DNA from: Bifidobacterium choloepi
Lineage (GTDB): Bacteria; Actinomycetota; Actinomycetes; Actinomycetales; Bifidobacteriaceae
NCBI RefSeq assembly: GCF_010667615.1
Contig: NZ_VYSG01000002.1
Location: forward strand, 295,848-359,847
Direction of reading: 5' to 3'
Length of the DNA stretch: 64,000 nucleotides
Positions within the stretch are counted from its first letter, which is position 1. The number at the start of each line of letters is the position of its first letter. The notes under the pieces are model-generated. The model did not search any database. It was given only the letters and a program-made list of their open reading frames with translations, and was not told the DNA's origin. Of the stretch, positions 19,054 through 27,444 are shown piece by piece. A program made the position numbers and the translations under genes.

Positions 19054-21738
19054 ATGACCATCCAGCTTCGTGAGCAGTGGACCGGCGTCACCGAGACGCC
19101 GACGGACCGTAAATCGGCGGCGGTGGACGATTCGGCCGCCGTGCTCCGCGACGCCAACGCCATGCTCGACGGCGACGAAGTATGCTCCGTCGCGGAAGCC
19201 GGCTCCGCGAAAACCGCCGGACACCGTCGCGCCGTGCCGGCGCTCGAGTTCCGCAACTGGGGCTACCGGCACGCGTCACGCCGCGACTTCGCTGTCCGGG
19301 GCCTGAACCTGGCGGTCCAGCCCGGCGAACACGTGCTGCTGCTCGGCGCTTCCGGCATCGGCAAGTCGACGATCCTGTGCGGCGCCGCCGGCCTGCTCGG
19401 CGACGACGAGGGGCCGGTCCGAGAAACCGACGAAGGCGACGTCATGGCCGTCGAGGACGCCGACGGCGGCGTGACCGAGGGATCGATCGCCGTCGCCGGC
19501 GTGCCGGTGCACCGCGCCCAGGGCAAGGTCGGCCTCGTCCTGCAGGATCCAGACGCCCAGGCCGTCTTCCAGCGCCTCGGCGACAACGTCGCGTTCGGCC
19601 CCGAAAACCTCGACGTGCCCCGCGACGAGATCTGGCGCCGCGTCGACGACGCCCTCGACGCCGTCGGCATGCGCGGCGTCCAGCTCACCCGCTCCGTCAT
19701 GCACCTGTCCGGCGGCCAGATGCAGCGGCTCGCCGTCGCCGGCGCGCTCGCGATGCAGCCCGACGTGCTGCTGCTCGACGAGCCGACCGCCAACCTCGAT
19801 CCGGACGGCGTCGACCAGGTCGTCGCCGCCGTCGGTGACGCCCTCGAGCTCACCGGCGCGACGATGGTCATGGTCGAGCACCGCGCCGACGCGTGGATCG
19901 ACCTCGTCGACCGCGTCGTCGTCCTCGGTGCGACCGACGACGGGGAAGGCGGCGGGGACGCGGGAATCGTTCCCGGACAGGACGGCCGCCGCACCGTCGT
20001 CGTCGCCGACGGCCGGCCCGAAGACATCTTCGCCGACCCGTCCATCGACTTCGCCGGCCTCGGCATCTGGGTGCCCGAACGCTACCGGCGCGCCGGCGAC
20101 GCCATCGGCGCCATCCACACCGCCGACGAACCCGACTATCCGGCCTGGCGGGGCACCGGCGAACCGGTCCTGACGACGTCCGGCCTCGCGATCGGCAGGA
20201 ACGGGCAGCCGATCGCCTCGCATCTCGACCTCGAATTCCGCGCCGGCCAGATCACCGCGCTCGTCGGCGCGAACGGCGCCGGCAAGTCGACGCTGTCGCT
20301 TACGCTCGCCGGACTGCTCGAACCGGTCACCGGCGAGGTCGTCGCGGCCGCATCGCTCGCCGACGGCGCCCGCGGCACATGGCCCGTCGACTGGACAAGC
20401 CGCCAGCTCGCCTCGCGCATTTCCTATGTCTTCCAGAACCCCGAACACCAGTTCGCCACGTCGACCGTCCTCGACGAAGTCATGCTCGGACCCGTCCGCA
20501 CCGGCATGGCCGAAGCCGACGCCCGGCAACTGGCGACCGGCCTGCTGCGCCGCTTCCGCCTCGACCAGTACGCCGCGGCCAACCCGTACACGCTTTCCGG
20601 CGGCGAGAAGCGACGGCTCACCGTCGCCGCCGCCCTGGCCGCCGCGCCGCGCGTGCTGATCCTCGACGAACCGACGTTCGGCCAGGACCGGCGCACCTGG
20701 ATGCAGATCGCCGAACTCATCCACTCACTGCGCGGCGACGGCGTCAGCATCGTCGTCGTCACCCACGACCGCGACCTCGTCACCGCACTCGACGCGAAGG
20801 TGATCGAACTCGTTCCCGAACAGTGCACGGCCGAATGGAACGGTGCCGGGCGCGAGCCGGTCCCGGCGGCCGGCGGCCAAGACCGTCCCGGACGGGACAG
20901 CCGGAAACAGAACCGCCGGGAAACGGTAGTGCCGGTCACGCAGGTCAACGAACGCTACGAGGAACCCAAGTCGTCGTCGCGTTCCGCCTGCCTCGCCTCG
21001 ATCAACCCCGTCTTCCGGCTCGGTGGGGCCTTCCTCGTCTCGCTGCCGATGCTGCTCAGCCTCGACTGGGTCTCCGCCGGCGTCGCCTGCCTGCTCGAAT
21101 TCCTCGTCCTCGCCGCCATCGGCATCCGGCCATGGCGCGCCATCCGCTCGACATGGCCCGTGTTCATCGGCGCGCCATGCTCGGCGCTCGCCGTGCTGCT
21201 GTATGGCAAGTCGGGCGGCGACGTCTGGTGGCAGTGGGGGATGATGCTGGTGACCGACCGTTCGGCCGAACTGGCCGTCGCGACGGCGCTGCGCATCGTC
21301 GCGATCGGCATGCCTGCGATCATCGCCGTGCTCGGCATCGACGCGACCGACCTGGCCGACGGCTTTTCCGAACTGCTGCGCCTGCCCGACCGGTTCGTCT
21401 ACGGCGGCCTCGCCGGCATGCGCCTGTTCTCGGTACTCCAGGACGACTGGACCGCTCTGACGGCGTCACGTCGCTCGCGCGGCCTCGGCGACGACAGCAA
21501 GATCAGGCAATTCTTCCCGCAGGCCTTCGCGCTGCTCGTCCTGTCGATCCGCCGCTCGACGACGCTGGCCACCGCCATGCAGGCCCGCGGCTTCGGCGGT
21601 ACCGGCCCACGCAGCCACGCCCGCGCCAGCGAAGTCCACGTGCGCGACTGGATCTTCCTCGCCGCGAGTCTCGCCATCCCCGTCCTCGCCCTCGTCGCCA
21701 CCGCCGTCAACGGCACGTTCTCGTTCTTCGGCAACTGA
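19054..21738 (+). CDS. ECF transporter: two ATPase domains fused to the T component (YkoD-YkoC type)
   Basis: The 894-residue protein appears to fuse the whole energising module of an ECF importer. The first ABC domain has Walker A GASGIGKST (near residue 101), signature LSGGQMQRLAVAG and LLLDEPTANLDP. The second has GANGAGKST, signature LSGGEKRRLTVAA and LILDEPTFGQD. From about residue 640 the chain becomes a CbiQ/EcfT-like membrane domain with several hydrophobic segments, the coupling-helix signatures ASRRSRG and AMQARGF, and a final membrane segment before the stop. A YkoD-like protein (two ABCs) is usually separate from YkoC. The frame is continuous through the joint. It would drive the YkoE-type S subunit encoded upstream. 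Confidence 0.9.
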   Translation: MTIQLREQWTGVTETPTDRKSAAVDDSAAVLRDANAMLDGDEVCSVAEAGSAKTAGHRRAVPALEFRNWGYRHASRRDFAVRGLNLAVQPGEHVLLLGASGIGKSTILCGAAGLLGDDEGPVRETDEGDVMAVEDADGGVTEGSIAVAGVPVHRAQGKVGLVLQDPDAQAVFQRLGDNVAFGPENLDVPRDEIWRRVDDALDAVGMRGVQLTRSVMHLSGGQMQRLAVAGALAMQPDVLLLDEPTANLDPDGVDQVVAAVGDALELTGATMVMVEHRADAWIDLVDRVVVLGATDDGEGGGDAGIVPGQDGRRTVVVADGRPEDIFADPSIDFAGLGIWVPERYRRAGDAIGAIHTADEPDYPAWRGTGEPVLTTSGLAIGRNGQPIASHLDLEFRAGQITALVGANGAGKSTLSLTLAGLLEPVTGEVVAAASLADGARGTWPVDWTSRQLASRISYVFQNPEHQFATSTVLDEVMLGPVRTGMAEADARQLATGLLRRFRLDQYAAANPYTLSGGEKRRLTVAAALAAAPRVLILDEPTFGQDRRTWMQIAELIHSLRGDGVSIVVVTHDRDLVTALDAKVIELVPEQCTAEWNGAGREPVPAAGGQDRPGRDSRKQNRRETVVPVTQVNERYEEPKSSSRSACLASINPVFRLGGAFLVSLPMLLSLDWVSAGVACLLEFLVLAAIGIRPWRAIRSTWPVFIGAPCSALAVLLYGKSGGDVWWQWGMMLVTDRSAELAVATALRIVAIGMPAIIAVLGIDATDLADGFSELLRLPDRFVYGGLAGMRLFSVLQDDWTALTASRRSRGLGDDSKIRQFFPQAFALLVLSIRRSTTLATAMQARGFGGTGPRSHARASEVHVRDWIFLAASLAIPVLALVATAVNGTFSFFGN

Positions 21739-21740
21739 AA

Positions 21741-22124
21741 AACGCGGACCCATACGGCAACCTCGATGCCATTCACGAGCTCGGCGAAGGCTGGGTTGCC
21801 GAGGAGACGCTGGCGATCGCCGTGTTCTGCGCGGTCAGGCACGAAAACGATTTTCGGGCCGGCGTACTGGCTTCTGTCAACCACCGGGGCGACAGCGACT
21901 CGACGGGCGCGGTCGCCGGCAACATCTTCGGCGCTCGTCTGGGCGTCGATGCCATCCCTGCAGAATTCCTTGCGAATCTCGAGGCGCGTGACCTTGTCGA
22001 CACAATGGCGCAGGATCTTGTGTCTCCAATAAAGAGTCTCGCCGAAAATCCTCCCGCCGTCGTCGCGAAGGAAGACGTGGACTGGGAGAACAAGTACATC
22101 TACTGTTCCTATTCGATGAAGTAA
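21741..22124 (+). pseudogene. Remnant of an ADP-ribosylglycohydrolase (DraG family), 5' end missing
   Basis: A ~127-codon frame starts right after the ECF gene stop and has no usable initiation codon before its core. Its translation resembles the C-terminal third of ADP-ribosylglycohydrolases: AVFCAVRHENDFRAGVLASV, then the metal-binding signature NHRGDSDSTGAVAGNI, FGARLGVDAIPAEFL, and LVDTMAQDL. Members are usually 260-350 residues, so more than half is gone, including the N-terminal metal site. It ends near CSYSMK at a normal stop. The fragment probably reflects a deletion that joined the ECF operon to foreign DNA. Confidence 0.75.
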
Positions 22125-22457
22125 CGCCTGGCGCCTCGTGAAGGAATCTGGTGTTCTTTCCCGAGGAAAGATTGATTCCGAAGCGAGATCGGACTGCCGG
22201 GAAGAACGGTCCCGTTCGCGACGGTCGTCCACAGCGCCGCGCCGAACAAGCGAGGCCGTGTTCACCGTCGGCGAGTGTTTGGTCGAATACTGGACAGATC
22301 ACGTAAATTCAGCTACTTTTCAGAAATTGTCCAGACCTGCGCAAGGAAACTGTGGGGGTTGCCCCAAGGATGCCTCCTTACGCTGCGTCACTATAGGGAA
22401 CGTTTTGGAAGAGAGCCAAGACAACGAGTGTTCCGAATCACTCTCATGAGGACCAAC
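22125..22457 (+). other. Gene-free interval upstream of the ABC exporter
   Basis: This 333-base stretch looks less GC-rich than its surroundings and has no ORF with a family match. It should hold the promoter of the exporter, but no convincing -35/-10 pair stands out. A small hairpin, CTTTC-CCGAG-GAAAG, lies near 22155-22170. The reading frame of the permease stays open upstream to 22275, but the codons there look non-coding. Confidence 0.5.
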
Positions 22458-24242
22458 ATGTTTGTGCTCAAGAACGCGTGGAAAAGCGTGACCCGCAACA
22501 AGGGTCGAAACATACTGATCTCCATCATCGTCATCATCATCGCGGCTGCCGCGACGATCGGCCTGGCCATCCAGCAGGCGGCCATCAAGGCGCGCGACAC
22601 CGGACTGGAGAACACGACGATCACGGCCCAGATCGGCATCGACCGCAGCCAGATGCTCAGCGCCGCGAAGGACGCGATGCAGTCGGCGTCGTCGACGTCG
22701 AGCTCGTCGGACAGCTCGTCGTCGAGCTCGGATTCCAAGCCGGACTTCGACTCGATGCGCGACGCCCTGAACACGGACGCGCTGACGCTGACCGACTATC
22801 AGGAATACGCCGACTCGTCGTCGTCGGTCAAGTCGACGTACTACACCGAGACGACGTCGCTCGCCGAGACCGACGACTTCCAGCCAGTCGAGGATTCCAC
22901 GTCGTCGGCGTTCAGCTCGTCATCCTCTTCCTCGTCGTCCTCGAGCTCTTCCGACAGCTCCTCGTCCGATTCGTCCGCCGACATGAAGGGCGGCATGGGC
23001 GGCGGCGACATGGGCGGCGGCATGGGCATGACGACGTCCGGTGACTTCTCGCTGGTCGGCTTCTCGTCCGACGAGGCCCTCGCCAACGCGCCGAATGGCA
23101 CGTTCACGATGGTCGAGGGCCAGGCCTTCGACTACACCGCCTCCGACGACAACGACGTCATCATCAGCCAGGAACTGGCCGACTTCAACAACATCTCGGT
23201 CGGCGACACGATCACGCTCGAGAACGCCAACGACTCCGGCACCACCTACACGTTCACCGTCGTCGGCATCTACAAGAACAGCTCGACGACGTCCACCGGT
23301 TCCTTCGGCCCGATGAGCTCCACCTCGTCCGACCCGGCCAACGCGATCTACACGTCCGTCGCGACGCTGCAGAAGATCGGCCTGTCCTCCGACGACACTG
23401 TCGAGGCGACCACCAACTCGGGCGACACGATGAAGACGGCGGCCGCCACGCTGTCGTTCACCTACGTCTTCGCCGACGAGGACGCCTACAACCAGTTCGT
23501 CAAGGACGTCGAGGCCGCCGGCCTGCCGGACAACTACACGGTGTCCTCCACCGACATCGAGACGTACGAGAACAGCCTCATCCCGCTCAACAACCTCGCG
23601 AGCTTCGCGAAGACGCTGCTGTGGATCGTGCTGGCCGTCGGCGCCGTCATCCTGATCGTGCTCACGCTGTTCAACATCCGCGAGCGCAAGTACGAGATCG
23701 GCGTGCTCACGGCGATCGGCGTGCGCAAGTCGAAGGTCGCCGCGCAGTTCACGCTCGAGCTGCTGATCGTCACGATGATCGGCCTGGTCATCGGCACCGG
23801 CATCGGCGCGGCCGTCTCGCAGCCGGTTTCGAACTCGCTGCTCTCGTCGCAGGTCTCCGCGCAGGAGACGTCGGCCAGCAACCAGCAGGCGCAGTTCGGC
23901 CGCGACATGATGCAGCCGGGCGACATGGGCGGCTCGTCGTCGACGGACAGCACCGATTCGTCCTCGTCCAGCTCGTCGGACAGCTCGGCGTCCACCGACG
24001 CGAATTCGTCCGGCCAGTCGTCGACGGACACGACGAATTCGGCGCCGTCGCAGCCGACGAACACGCCGGGCGGCTTCCAGCAGGTGACGAACTACGTCAG
24101 TTCGGTCAACGCCACCGTCAACCTGACCGTCGTCGGCCTGATGTTGCTGATCGGCATCGGCCTGACATTGGTCTCCGCGCTCGTTGCCGTCATCTTCGTC
24201 ATGCGCTACGAGCCACTGCAGATCCTCGCGGACCGGTCGTGA
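22458..24242 (+). CDS. FtsX/MacB-type ABC transporter permease with Ser-rich external regions
   Basis: The 594-residue protein has the FtsX/MacB plan: one N-terminal membrane helix (ILISIIVIIIAAAATIGLAI, about residues 19-38), a large external domain, and three C-terminal helices near residues 388-408, 432-456 and 556-582. ILIVLTLFNIRERKYEIGVLTAIG is the family hallmark after the second helix. The external part is unusual: dense Ser/Asp runs near residues 75-100 and 150-175, a Gly/Met stretch DMKGGMGGGDMGGGMGM near 175-191, and a second Ser/Thr/Asp stretch near 490-540 between helices 3 and 4. GAGGA precedes the ATG at 22458. The partner ATPase is next. Export of a peptide or lipid-like compound, or a mechanical role, is possible. 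Confidence 0.88.
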   Translation: MFVLKNAWKSVTRNKGRNILISIIVIIIAAAATIGLAIQQAAIKARDTGLENTTITAQIGIDRSQMLSAAKDAMQSASSTSSSSDSSSSSSDSKPDFDSMRDALNTDALTLTDYQEYADSSSSVKSTYYTETTSLAETDDFQPVEDSTSSAFSSSSSSSSSSSSSDSSSSDSSADMKGGMGGGDMGGGMGMTTSGDFSLVGFSSDEALANAPNGTFTMVEGQAFDYTASDDNDVIISQELADFNNISVGDTITLENANDSGTTYTFTVVGIYKNSSTTSTGSFGPMSSTSSDPANAIYTSVATLQKIGLSSDDTVEATTNSGDTMKTAAATLSFTYVFADEDAYNQFVKDVEAAGLPDNYTVSSTDIETYENSLIPLNNLASFAKTLLWIVLAVGAVILIVLTLFNIRERKYEIGVLTAIGVRKSKVAAQFTLELLIVTMIGLVIGTGIGAAVSQPVSNSLLSSQVSAQETSASNQQAQFGRDMMQPGDMGGSSSTDSTDSSSSSSSDSSASTDANSSGQSSTDTTNSAPSQPTNTPGGFQQVTNYVSSVNATVNLTVVGLMLLIGIGLTLVSALVAVIFVMRYEPLQILADRS

Positions 24243-24339
24243 CGGCCGCCGTCCATTGAACATTTCGAACGATTCCCGCGCCGGGGCCGAGCTCCGGATT
24301 CCGGGGCGGGAATCATTCATCACCGTGAAGGAACCAACG

Positions 24340-25197
24340 ATGAGCGAACACGAGAACATCAACGACCTGGCGCCGATCGAGCAGCCGCCGACCGCGGCGG
24401 GACTCGACATCCTCAAGCTCGAGAAGGTCAGCTACGCCTACACCAAGGGCGGCAAGAAGGTCATCAAGGACATTTCGTACGACTTCGAGACCGGCAAGGT
24501 CTACGCGATCACCGGACCGTCCGGCGCCGGCAAGACGACGCTGCTGTCGCTGATCTCCGGCCTGACGACGCCGACTGAGGGCCGCGTGATCTACGACGGC
24601 CACGACCTGGCCAAGCTCAACCGGTACGACTACCGCAGCCACGACATCGGCGTGATCTTCCAGAGCTTCAACCTGCTGCCGGGCCTGACGGTCGCCGAGA
24701 ACATCGAGCTGTCGATGAACGCCAGCGGCATGAAGTACGAGGCGCCGAAGCGCGAGATCGTCATGGACCTGCTCGCCGAGGTGCACCTGCCGGAAGAATA
24801 CGCGAACGAACGCATCCTGCACCTGTCGGGCGGCGAACAGCAGCGCGTCGCGATCGCCCGGGCCCTCAGCTACGACCCGAAGATCATCGTCGCCGACGAG
24901 CCGACCGGCAACCTCGACCTGACGACGCAGGACGACATCATCCACATCTTCCAGGAGCTGGCCCACGAGCAGGACCGCTGCGTGATCATCGTCACGCACT
25001 CGCCGGCCGTCGCCAAGGCCTCCGACGTCGTCTTCGAGCTGGCGCCGCTGCGCCACTCGGTGCCCAAGCGCCAGGGCGCCGGCGTGCGCCGCGCCGGCAA
25101 GGCCGCGCCGAAGAGCGCCACCGCCGGCCGCGCCTCGGCCCGCGTGGACGCGGCTCCCGCCGCCCGCAAGGCGCCCGGAAGGACCGCCAGACAGTAA
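24340..25197 (+). CDS. ABC transporter ATP-binding protein, MacB/LolD type
   Basis: The 285-residue ATPase partners the preceding permease. It shows Walker A GPSGAGKTT, FQSFNLLPGLTVAENI at the Q-loop, signature LSGGEQQRVAIARAL, Walker B IIVADEPTGNLD and the switch VIIVTHSPAVA. GAAGGA lies before the ATG at 24340. The first ~25 residues are an acidic leader. The last ~50 residues are an Ala/Lys/Arg/Pro-rich basic tail (KAAPKSATAGRASARVD) not needed for ATPase function, which might contact nucleic acid or membrane lipids. The operon ends at a strong hairpin. Confidence 0.93.
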   Translation: MSEHENINDLAPIEQPPTAAGLDILKLEKVSYAYTKGGKKVIKDISYDFETGKVYAITGPSGAGKTTLLSLISGLTTPTEGRVIYDGHDLAKLNRYDYRSHDIGVIFQSFNLLPGLTVAENIELSMNASGMKYEAPKREIVMDLLAEVHLPEEYANERILHLSGGEQQRVAIARALSYDPKIIVADEPTGNLDLTTQDDIIHIFQELAHEQDRCVIIVTHSPAVAKASDVVFELAPLRHSVPKRQGAGVRRAGKAAPKSATAGRASARVDAAPAARKAPGRTARQ

Positions 25198-25230
25198 CCG
25201 TTTTCCACCTGCCAGTCGGAACACCCCCCC

Positions 25231-25280
25231 AACGCAGTGTGCGGCGACCATCATGCCAGATGGTCGCCGCACACTGCGTT
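25231..25280. terminator. 22-bp perfect hairpin between convergent genes
   Basis: Arms at 25231-25252 and 25259-25280 are perfectly complementary over 22 bases with loop ATGCCA. A C-run precedes it on the plus strand. It lies between the ABC operon and the minus-strand jetD-like gene and should end both. Confidence 0.85.
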
Positions 25281-25321
25281 GTCCGCCAGTGACGACGTGC
25301 AACGGAAACGGGCGAAAGGAA

Positions 25322-26251
25322 TCAGAGCCGTTCCAGCGCGTCGACGACGGCGGAGTTCGGGATGCGCTCCTGCTCGATTCGCGTGACGCCGTGGTCCTCG
25401 TGCCGGATCAGCTGCCAGACGGCGCGCTCGTCCCCGGTGAGCTCCTCGGGCGCGGGACGTCCCGACGGGCGCAGTTTCTCGCCGCGCCGGTCGATGTCGG
25501 TGCCCCACTTGGCATAGGCCTGCCAGCTGGCCGGATCCATCAGGATCGTGCGCACCGACTCGAGGCCGCGGCGGCGCAGGTTGGCGACGATCTCGTAGCC
25601 GGCCTCGTCCATGTCGCCCCAGTAGACGAGCAGCGGGCGCCGATGTTCATCGTCGCCGGTCGCGGCGTCGACGCCGTCCCTCGCGCCCTGCAGCCACGGC
25701 ACCTGCGGCAGCAGGCCGGAGGCCGAATAGCCGTCGCCCTCGACGACGACGGTGCCGTCGAACGGCGGGAACGACTGCGCGCAGTCCTTGTTCTCGCAGA
25801 TGACGACGATGCGGGGCCGGTAGGGCAGACGGAAACCGGTGTCGCGCGTCGTCCACAGGTCGTCGCGCCGGCCGCCCGAATCCAGCCACTCCGGGTCGGC
25901 ATAGTGCAGCACGAGCATGCCGGGACGATCCTCGAGGTCGATCGACGGGACGCCGATCGCATGGGCGATGACCGACAGCCGCGACGGATTGAGCCACTTC
26001 GCATGCGTGCCCTCGAGCGGAATCTGCCGCGGCGTCAGGCCCTTCCAGTCGTGCGTGGCGAACCATTGTGCCGCCGTCAGGAACCGCCGGTAGTCGTCCT
26101 TCGTGCGGAACTCGCGCCACGAACGGCGCACGATGTTGTCCACGCGCTTGTCCGGCATGTCCGGAAACGCCTCCCTGAGGCCCACCGCGCGCCAGAACTT
26201 CGATCCGGCCCTCAGCTCGTGTTCGCGTTGCCTGTCCGCCGCCTTGCCCAT
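25322..26251 (-). CDS. Orphan JetD-like protein (DUF3322/DUF2220, TOPRIM nuclease)
   Basis: The 309-residue protein resembles JetD, the DNA-cleaving subunit of the Wadjet (JetABCD) anti-plasmid system. The N-terminal half is DUF3322-like (YRRFLTAAQWFATHDWKGLTPRQIP, and GTHAKWLNPSRLSVIAH, which matches the JetD motif in which I/G-x-H-T-K-W/F-I/L is conserved). The C-terminal half is a DUF2220/TOPRIM fold: VVICENKDC with Glu153 and LLVYWGDMDEAGYEI with Asp213 and Asp215, followed by LRRRGL, LMDPASW and a C-terminal helix. The catalytic acids are intact. I start at the ATG at 26251; an upstream extension reads through the divergent promoter region. No jetA, jetB or jetC (MukF/E/B-like) gene is in the window. 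It is flanked by a convergent ABC operon and a divergent rRNA methylase gene. Confidence 0.8.
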   Translation of the reverse strand: MGKAADRQREHELRAGSKFWRAVGLREAFPDMPDKRVDNIVRRSWREFRTKDDYRRFLTAAQWFATHDWKGLTPRQIPLEGTHAKWLNPSRLSVIAHAIGVPSIDLEDRPGMLVLHYADPEWLDSGGRRDDLWTTRDTGFRLPYRPRIVVICENKDCAQSFPPFDGTVVVEGDGYSASGLLPQVPWLQGARDGVDAATGDDEHRRPLLVYWGDMDEAGYEIVANLRRRGLESVRTILMDPASWQAYAKWGTDIDRRGEKLRPSGRPAPEELTGDERAVWQLIRHEDHGVTRIEQERIPNSAVVDALERL

Positions 26252-26365
26252 GTCCGTGCCTCGATTCGTCGGTAATGCCCCCAACCCTACCCGCGCCGTT
26301 CCGCTTCCGCCGCGCGGCAACACCGGGACCGTCGCCGCCAACATGCCGAAATAGCGCACGGCGGC

Positions 26366-26371
26366 TACGAT
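26366..26371 (+). promoter_or_regulatory. -10 TACGAT implying a leaderless methylase mRNA
   Basis: TACGAT ends 7 bases before the ATG at 26379, with no Shine-Dalgarno sequence. The earlier ATG at 26370 overlaps the hexamer itself and so is unlikely to be used. Confidence 0.5.
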
Positions 26372-26378
26372 GGCAACC

Positions 26379-27320
26379 ATGCCTATGTATTCCGAAGTGC
26401 TCGCCAACCCCAAGGCCGAGCGATTCCGCCGCGTCCGCGAACTCCTCACCCGCAAGGGCCGCCAGAAGAACCGGCGATTCGTCGTCGAGGGACCCCAGGC
26501 CGTGCGCGAAGTCCTCGACTACCGTCCCGACATCGTCCAGGACGTCTACGTCGCCGTCGACGGCGCCGAGGACGACGCGATGTTCGTCAACCCGACCGTC
26601 GCCCGGCTCGCCGGCAAGGCCCTCCAGGCCGCCAACATGCTCGCCTCCGATTCCGGCGCCGACCACGCCGCCGACCATGACGCCGGCGCCGGCGCCACGA
26701 TCTACGTGCACAAGGCCACCCGCGCCGTCGTCGACTCCGTCAGCGAGGACGCCCAGGGCATCTTCGCCGTCGCCAGCCTCGACGACTACGAAGCCCCGCT
26801 CGACGACATCGACATCGCCGACCTGCTCGTCGGCAACGACGACGGCAACGGCCCGCTGATCGCCGCGTTCTGGCAGGTGCGCGACCCGGGCAACGCCGGC
26901 ACCGTCATCCGCTCCGCCGACGCCGCCGGCTGCGACGCCGTCCTCCTCGTCGACGACTGCGTCGAACCCGTCAACCCCAAGGTCGTGCGCGCCACGACCG
27001 GATCGCTGTTCCACCTGCCCGTCTTCCACGTCAGCGAACGCCGCTTCTTCGACATCGCCGCCGGCGCCCGCATCGTCGCCGCCGACGTCCACGGCACCGA
27101 CGACCTCGTCCCCGTCAGCCTGCCCGACTACGTGCGCGACGCCGACCCGAAGCAGCCACGCATCGTCCTCTTCGGCAACGAGGCCCGCGGCCTCAAGCCC
27201 GAAACGCTCGAACGCTGCACCGACATCGTCTCCATCCCGATCTACGGCCACGCCGAATCGCTCAACCTCGCCATGAGCGCCTCGATCATGCTGATGACGA
27301 TCGCCATGCACGAACACTGA
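26379..27320 (+). CDS. SpoU/TrmH-family RNA 2'-O-methyltransferase
   Basis: The 313-residue protein is a SPOUT methyltransferase, probably acting on 23S rRNA. The N-terminal substrate-binding domain has RKGRQKNRRFVVEGPQAVRE. The knotted catalytic domain shows QVRDPGNAGTVIRSADAAG (motif 1), VLFGNEARGLKPE (motif 2) and HAESLNLAMSASIMLM (motif 3). An Asp/Ala-rich insertion lies near residue 95. It precedes pheST, an order shared with other actinobacteria (tsnR-pheS-pheT). The specific nucleotide target is not readable. I prefer the start at 26379 over 26370 because of the -10 position. Confidence 0.9.
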   Translation: MPMYSEVLANPKAERFRRVRELLTRKGRQKNRRFVVEGPQAVREVLDYRPDIVQDVYVAVDGAEDDAMFVNPTVARLAGKALQAANMLASDSGADHAADHDAGAGATIYVHKATRAVVDSVSEDAQGIFAVASLDDYEAPLDDIDIADLLVGNDDGNGPLIAAFWQVRDPGNAGTVIRSADAAGCDAVLLVDDCVEPVNPKVVRATTGSLFHLPVFHVSERRFFDIAAGARIVAADVHGTDDLVPVSLPDYVRDADPKQPRIVLFGNEARGLKPETLERCTDIVSIPIYGHAESLNLAMSASIMLMTIAMHEH

Positions 27321-27444
27321 GCGCAACCGCCGGCTTCGTCTAGGCCGTTTGAAACAATGTGAAGTCGCTAAACGTTGGAATTCTGCGATTTTTACACGCC
27401 GATTCTGTCGTCAACGACATAACCGAACCAGGAAAGGGTTGGAA

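Noticed and set aside
22125..22457. A mobile element boundary beside the DraG remnant
   Set aside because: No transposase fragment, terminal inverted repeats or target-site duplication was seen; only the truncation and a local drop in GC content suggest past exchange.
27321..27444. Possible T-box leader before pheS
   Set aside because: No specifier loop, T-box consensus or terminator/antiterminator pair could be found in the ~120 bases available.
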